Positions 59,157-64,000 of a stretch of DNA of 64,000 bases are shown piece by piece. The notes below the pieces were generated by a model. That model was not told where the DNA came from, searched no databases, and worked only from the letters and a program-made list of their open reading frames with translations. Where the stretch lies: the NCBI RefSeq assembly GCF_000208745.1, contig NC_030858.1, positions 1,010,597 to 1,074,596 of the forward strand, written 5' to 3'. Source of the stretch: Theobroma cacao. Lineage: Eukaryota > Streptophyta > Magnoliopsida > Malvales > Malvaceae. How positions within the stretch are numbered: the first letter of the stretch is position 1; the number at the start of each line of letters is the position of its first letter. The translations under genes were made by a program, and so were the position numbers.

Positions 59157-60973
59157 CTCAAATGGAAATCAAAGTTGACCTTGTTAGGACTTACTTTCTT
59201 TGGAGGTAATATGTTATCCTGGTAATTTTCCCTTAAAACGAATATCCTCCAATTCATTAAAGCTAATCTGGGTAATAACCTTTTTAATACGGGTCATTCT
59301 GTAGAGTTTGTATGGTATCATGGTAATTCGATTGAAGTACCTCCAATCAGTTAATGTAACGTGGTTAACTCTGAAGGAAGTTTTTCTTCTCCTAGTAATT
59401 CTCAGGCATTGTTGAATTGCGTGTACAGGGATCTTTACCCTGACGCCATGCGCCTTTGATGGCCCAACAAATGAGGGCCACACGAAAAGCACAGCAGACG
59501 AATGCATAATTCTATCTTCTTTCCTCTCAATACAGCTTTGTTTATTGAATGATGAGTTGATGATCAACCCTCACGCCAAGCTTACCCCTCCTCTTTAGTT
59601 AGCTTCTCAGTGGTCAGTTACACACATCTCCTTAAAATTGACGGGAAAATATGAACAGGCAAAAAGATAGGGGGGGTTATAATCATGTGAAGTGGCCCAT
59701 TGTTTAGTTAACACCTTTTCATCTCTGGCCTAATTCACTGTTTACAATTTACTAGAAATCAATGTGTAATAACATACATTGCTTGGACGACGACGAGAAA
59801 CAAAACATAAAGTATAATTTAGTGTTGAGTTTATATTTGAAGGATTGTCGATGTATAAACTTTATTCATTACATTCGTGTGTGGAGTAGGTCGGAAGATG
59901 AGAAATAAAACACAGTGTTGGGTTTATATATAACGGATTGTTAATGTATAAATTTTGTTATGTATTAGGTTTATATTTGATACACTGTCGATGTATAAAT
60001 TTTATTCATTAACATTGATTTCAATATCTATCACTTCTTAGATAGAAATGATAGACCGATGATGTATCTGTGATTACTTCGTGGTTTGGTGGATGGGAAT
60101 TTGACTTTGTATGTCCCAGGGTTGGCAAGTGAAACGATTCTTGTGGCAAAGCCAGACGCTGCATATGGCTAATATAAACAAAACACATTGACCTATCACC
60201 ATGCACGATCGAATGCTTCGGTGGCCGTAGCATCGAAGGTGATGTTATAAAGTTCATTCACTAAAGTTGTCCTCCATCACGACAAGTTAGGACTCATGTT
60301 TTAATTACGGCTGGGCCATTTCATTTTGTGGTAATCATAATCTCAACAATCCTGGCCTGGCCCATCTCTTTTTTTTAATGTCTATTTTTTGGATGTATTT
60401 TGAAAATATTCTTTTTAGACATGTCATATTTTTATGTTTTTTGTATTAAAAATATTAAATATCTATATTTATAAAAAAAATTTATTAGGTTAAAATTTTT
60501 ATCTTAATTGATTTAAGTATTAAATAAAAATAAACATTTAACTCGACAAAAAAATTTTAATTTTCACCCTAAAAACAAGATAAAAGGGTTAAAAGCTTCC
60601 AAGAAAGACAAGACAAAAGATTGAAACAGTTCAATTAAATATTACTACTAACAAATACTCAGTAAACAAAAAAAAAAAAAAAATAGGATTTAAAAATTAG
60701 AAGCAACGTGAGCTCAAGTATACAAGGGAAGGCAGATCTTTTCTTCCACCACTCTGGCGTCTGTCGATATTCGACCCGGACGACTTTCTTCCATTCACTT
60801 CCAGCGACAGCCTGTCACGTCACCTTCCCCAAAAATCGCCTCCGCTCTCGGCGGCTTCCAACCTGTCCCATTCAGCGGCTCCACCACTTACCCAGACTGC
60901 CCCTGGCCGAGTTCCATAGTTGGAAAGAGAGAAAACAGGAAGAGCTCCTAAGCCTTGAGCATAGAGTGGAAAA
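59157..60973. other. Intergenic region between the neurochondrin and HPAT genes
   Basis: The first few hundred bases are probably the neurochondrin 3' UTR. A minus-strand frame at 59214-59567 (117 codons) matches nothing recognised. A three-copy repeat lies at 59822-60011. The stretch 60370-60580 is AT-rich and similar in filler to the MITE-like blocks. From about 60715 the DNA becomes GC-balanced and CT-rich, which marks the HPAT leader. No ATG precedes the HPAT start in the overlapping open frame. Confidence 0.5.
59822..60011. repeat. Three diverged copies of a roughly 50-base unit
   Basis: The unit GGGTTTATATTTGAxGGATTGTCGATGTATAAATTTTATTCATT appears at about 59822-59873, 59913-59960 and 59960-60011, with several substitutions per copy. 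The first two are separated by about 40 bases with AGAAAxAAAACA in common upstream. Non-coding. Confidence 0.65.
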
Positions 60974-63522
60974 ATGGGCTGTGGGAATGTCTTCTACACC
61001 TTAATCATAACTTTTTCAGTAACTCTAATCACCTACAACATCCTCATCTCGGCCAATGCTCCTCTGAAGCAAGAGCTTCCCGGACCGTCAAGAACATCAA
61101 TTGTTGACCCCATAATCAAGATGCCAGTAGAAAGATCGAGAAGGTATGGGTCAACTGCAAAGAAGAGGTTGTTTCACACGGCTGTGACAGCTTCAGACTC
61201 GGTTTACAACACGTGGCAGTGTCGGGTTATGTACTACTGGTTCAAGAAGTTTAAGAAGGGACCAAATTCAGATATGGGTGGGTTTACTAGGATCTTGCAC
61301 TCTGGTAAACCCGACAAGTATATGGATGAGATTCCCACTTTCATTGCTCAGCCTTTACCAGCTGGAATGGATCAGGTATTTCCTTTTAACTTTTGTTTTT
61401 TCTTGGTAGGTGGGGGAGCTTAGTTCATCTTTCAATCAGGCAGAATAAGGAAACTGCTTTGGTTAGACTAGAACAGGTTCTGGTATTAATCAATTTATAG
61501 ATTGTTTTCGATTTGTAGTTTCCCTAAAAGGGCATCGAAATTTTAGGAAATTGGGTCAGGTTACTCGTAATTGAATGAATTTACAAGTAGTATCTGCTCT
61601 CCCGGTTTAGCGTTAATTCAGAACTATGTAAAAGAAGCTACTTTCTTGATATAAATTGTATTTTCAGCTTATGACTATGTAAACCTGTAAAGTTTTAAAG
61701 TTGATGGTTCTCATATTTCTTTTTACTTACTTCATTCTGTACTTCATTCTGTCCTTTTATGTCCATAATCACAGGGTTATATAGTCCTCAACAGACCTTG
61801 GGCATTTGTACAGTGGCTTGAAAAAGCAGACATAAAAGAAGAGTATGAAATTCCTGGTTTCCGTGTTTCTGTCTTGAATCAATTTGTTTCCATATTTGGT
61901 TGATTTATATATATCCCATTCTTACCATGTATCCAGTTACATACTGATGTCGGAGCCAGACCATATTATTGTCAAGCCTATTCCGAACTTATCAAAAGAT
62001 GGGCTTGGAGCTGCATTTCCTTTCTTTTATATAGAACCTAAAAAGTATGAGTCAGTTCTGAGAAAGTACTTCCCTGCGGAAAAGGGTCCAATAACCAACA
62101 TTGACCCCATAGGAAATTCTCCTGTCATTGTTGGGAAGGTATGCATTTTGGTGTTGCTTAGTTACTATAGCGGCGATCTCTTTTTTGTTTTGCCTTCCCT
62201 TGAACTTTCGTTGAACATTATATAGGAGTCTCTTAAAAAGATTGCTCCGACTTGGATGAATGTTTCATTGGCGATGAAGAAAGATCCTGAAACAGATAAA
62301 GCTTTCGGTTGGGTGCTTGAAATGTGAGTGTTAACCAATTTACTCTATTCTTTTACAACATTGCATGTGGTGTTGACCATGGCATTATTTTCTTGTTTCA
62401 TAATTGTAGGTACGCTTATGCTGTTTCCTCTGCCTTGCATGGTGTTGGTAACATCTTATACAAAGATTTCATGATTCAGGTTTGATGAGATTGCCGTTAT
62501 TCTTTCCCATAACATTTTATTCACACAGTACAAGATGCCAACTGTATCTACCTGATAAATGTAGCTAGCATTTTCAACCATTTGCTACTGTCCGCACCTG
62601 CCTAAACTCTGGGGATGAGCTTTTTAGTTTAGGACCCACCTATGATATGCTTCTAAGAGCAAGCCAAGTTGAATGCCAGGATAAGCATTCTTAGCAAAAC
62701 ATATCGGACTTATGCAACTTGTCTATGTTGTTTAATTATAATTTGGTAACTTAGTAGTTAGTCAACAGCGACTTTTCTCCTTCTTCACACTCTTCTTTAT
62801 AATATCCTTGAATTTTGATTAGTTTGAGAAAGGCCAAAGAATCTTCTCTCTCCAACCTGCCTCCCCCAAAAAGTATAAATTATGTTTTAGATTTTAAAAT
62901 TGATTTGAGTTTTCTATGCGCCAATTATTTCCTGAATTCTCCTTAATAGCAGTTGCCTGCTTTATGACATTTATCAGCCTCCTTGGGATACAGAAATCGG
63001 TAACAAGTTCATTATTCATTACACATATGGGTGCGACTATGATTTGAAGGTAATCTATTGTACTGAAATCCCAATCGTTTAGTTGAATGAAACTTTTTCA
63101 TTTATTACCAACATATCTGTTTCTGAGTTGGAAGAAAAAGATGTCTTCTCTTTTGCTTATAGTGGGAGAATTTCTGCCCCAATTTCAGGGTAGGTTAACC
63201 TATGGAAAGATTGGAGAATGGAGGTTTGACAAAAGATCTTTCGATACTGTAGCACCACCGAGAAACCTTCCCCTTCCTCCTCCTGGTGTTGCGCAAAGTG
63301 TGGTATGTTTAACAACACATATCCTTCTTGAGCACACATGCAAAGCAAAAAGAGAACATCTTTACAATTTTGAAACTATATTTCTCGGGAGTAAAATCGC
63401 GGTTGCGAGTGTTAACTCCTCTCCTATTCAGTAGAATGTTCTAATCATATACATTGTGGCAGGTGACACTGGTGAAAATGGTAAACGAAGCCACATCAAA
63501 CATTCCGAACTGGGGTTCATAG
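60974..63522 (+). CDS. HPAT: Hydroxyproline O-arabinosyltransferase
   Basis: Eight exons join in frame: 60974-61375, 61775-61842, 61937-62138, 62226-62323, 62410-62479, 62978-63049, 63189-63302 and 63463-63522. The product is 361 residues, the normal HPAT length. It is a Golgi type II membrane enzyme: a signal anchor spans about residues 5-27 (VFYTLIITFSVTLITYNILI) and a lumenal GT95 domain follows. Family blocks include YNTWQCRVMYYWFKKFK, DYILMSEPDHI, PAFPF-type GAAFPFFYIEP, YAYAVSSALHG and IIHYTYGCDYDLKGRLTYGK. HPATs add the first arabinose to hydroxyproline in extensins and in secreted signals such as CLE peptides; the legume relatives control nodule number. Which HPAT subgroup this belongs to is not resolved here. 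Confidence 0.94.
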
Positions 63523-64000
63523 AAGAAAAGTCAGGCTGCAAGATGCCGTATGTGAAAAGCTTCACTCAGTCGTCAGCATAGAAGCTTCATACGCACTGAC
63601 ACTGCTGCATATTGGCCTTGGGGAGGAGAGGTGTGGGGTTTGGTTGTAGTTCATGTTTATCCTGCTAGTTAAATTTGGAAATACCCTGATGAATGACGAT
63701 GAGCGAAGGGGGAAAACTAGATTATATATACATGTGGTCAATATGATCCCAAAATGCATGTTGCTTTACAAATTAACCAAAGTATATTACTGTTTGTATC
63801 GTTTGTTTTTATTAAGAACTGGCGTTCTCACTTCTAAAAGCATGTTGATTTCAAGGGTTTTATCTCATAAATGATCGATCAAGATTTCTCATGTTCTTGG
63901 AAATGTTATACGTTGGAACAAAAGATATACATCCGTAGCTTGGAATTTAACCTTCCCGTCCCCGTCGTCGTCGTTGTCCGTAGACGACAAGAAACCTTCC
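63523..64000. other. HPAT 3' UTR and window end
   Basis: The first 300-400 bases are AT-rich 3' UTR and spacer. The last 80 bases turn GC-rich with a GTC repeat (63961-63980). On the minus strand, a frame open from the window edge reads EGFLSSTDNDDDDGDGKVKF and stops at about 63888. This could be the end of a convergent neighbouring gene, but too little is present to say. Confidence 0.3.

Noticed and set aside
60708..61004. Open frame overlapping the HPAT start in another frame, as a possible uORF
   Set aside because: Its first codon at 60708 is GTG, so no ATG-initiated uORF overlaps the HPAT start.
1..64000. tRNA, rRNA, known microRNA precursor or CRISPR array
   Set aside because: No T-loop/anticodon pattern, rRNA stretch or familiar mature microRNA sequence was spotted by eye; a tRNAscan-SE and miRNA search would be needed to exclude them. 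CRISPR is not expected in plant nuclear DNA.

Overview
This is 64 kb of nuclear genomic DNA from a dicotyledonous flowering plant. The evidence is AT-rich intergenic DNA, many short GT-AG introns, and seven genes belonging to families well known from land plants. The species cannot be fixed from the sequence alone; gene sizes and protein similarity to rosids fit best. It reads like draft assembly: there is one ambiguous base at 12062 and a 26-base N gap inside a G-run at 24509-24534, within an intron.

Layout. At the left edge (122-506, minus) lies the first coding exon of IMP dehydrogenase, which runs off the window. Then comes about 5.9 kb of repeat-rich DNA. An intronless 177-residue protein at 6456-6989 carries an Edc1/PNRC-type decapping-activator motif. 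A five-exon gene at 12356-15300 encodes a 275-residue basic/coiled-coil protein ending in a DLNxxP repression motif. ALF4 (minus, 14 exons, 17066-20826) and TRS120 (plus, 10 exons, 22964-29343) are divergent neighbours. A long gene-poor stretch (29.3-41.3 kb) holds G-box islands, MITE-like sequence and one possible small membrane or secreted peptide (38899-39093). A class II KNOX homeobox gene of the KNAT3 type follows (41343-44683). Two intronless members of a plant 'stress induced protein' family sit in the same orientation at 46568-47047 and 49675-50085. A 2 kb block of tandem duplications ends at a Helitron-like terminus near 53474. The right part holds a neurochondrin-family gene (18 exons, 54087-59156) and a hydroxyproline O-arabinosyltransferase gene (8 exons, 60974-63522).

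The spliced models given here were built by hand. Every exon joins in frame with plausible splice sites and gives a protein of the length expected for its family: ALF4 620, TRS120 1201, KNAT3 449, neurochondrin 634, HPAT 361 residues. The genes do not form a functional cluster. They are independent genes for purine synthesis, mRNA turnover, cullin-ligase control and lateral roots, membrane trafficking, transcription and cell-wall or peptide glycosylation.

No wholly new system was seen. The most interesting points are the short decapping-activator-like protein, the DLNxxP coiled-coil protein with G-boxes in its first intron, a GC-AG intron and an ATG-only first coding exon in the neurochondrin gene, the tandem stress-protein pair, the possible small peptide gene, and the Helitron-like and MITE-like elements.
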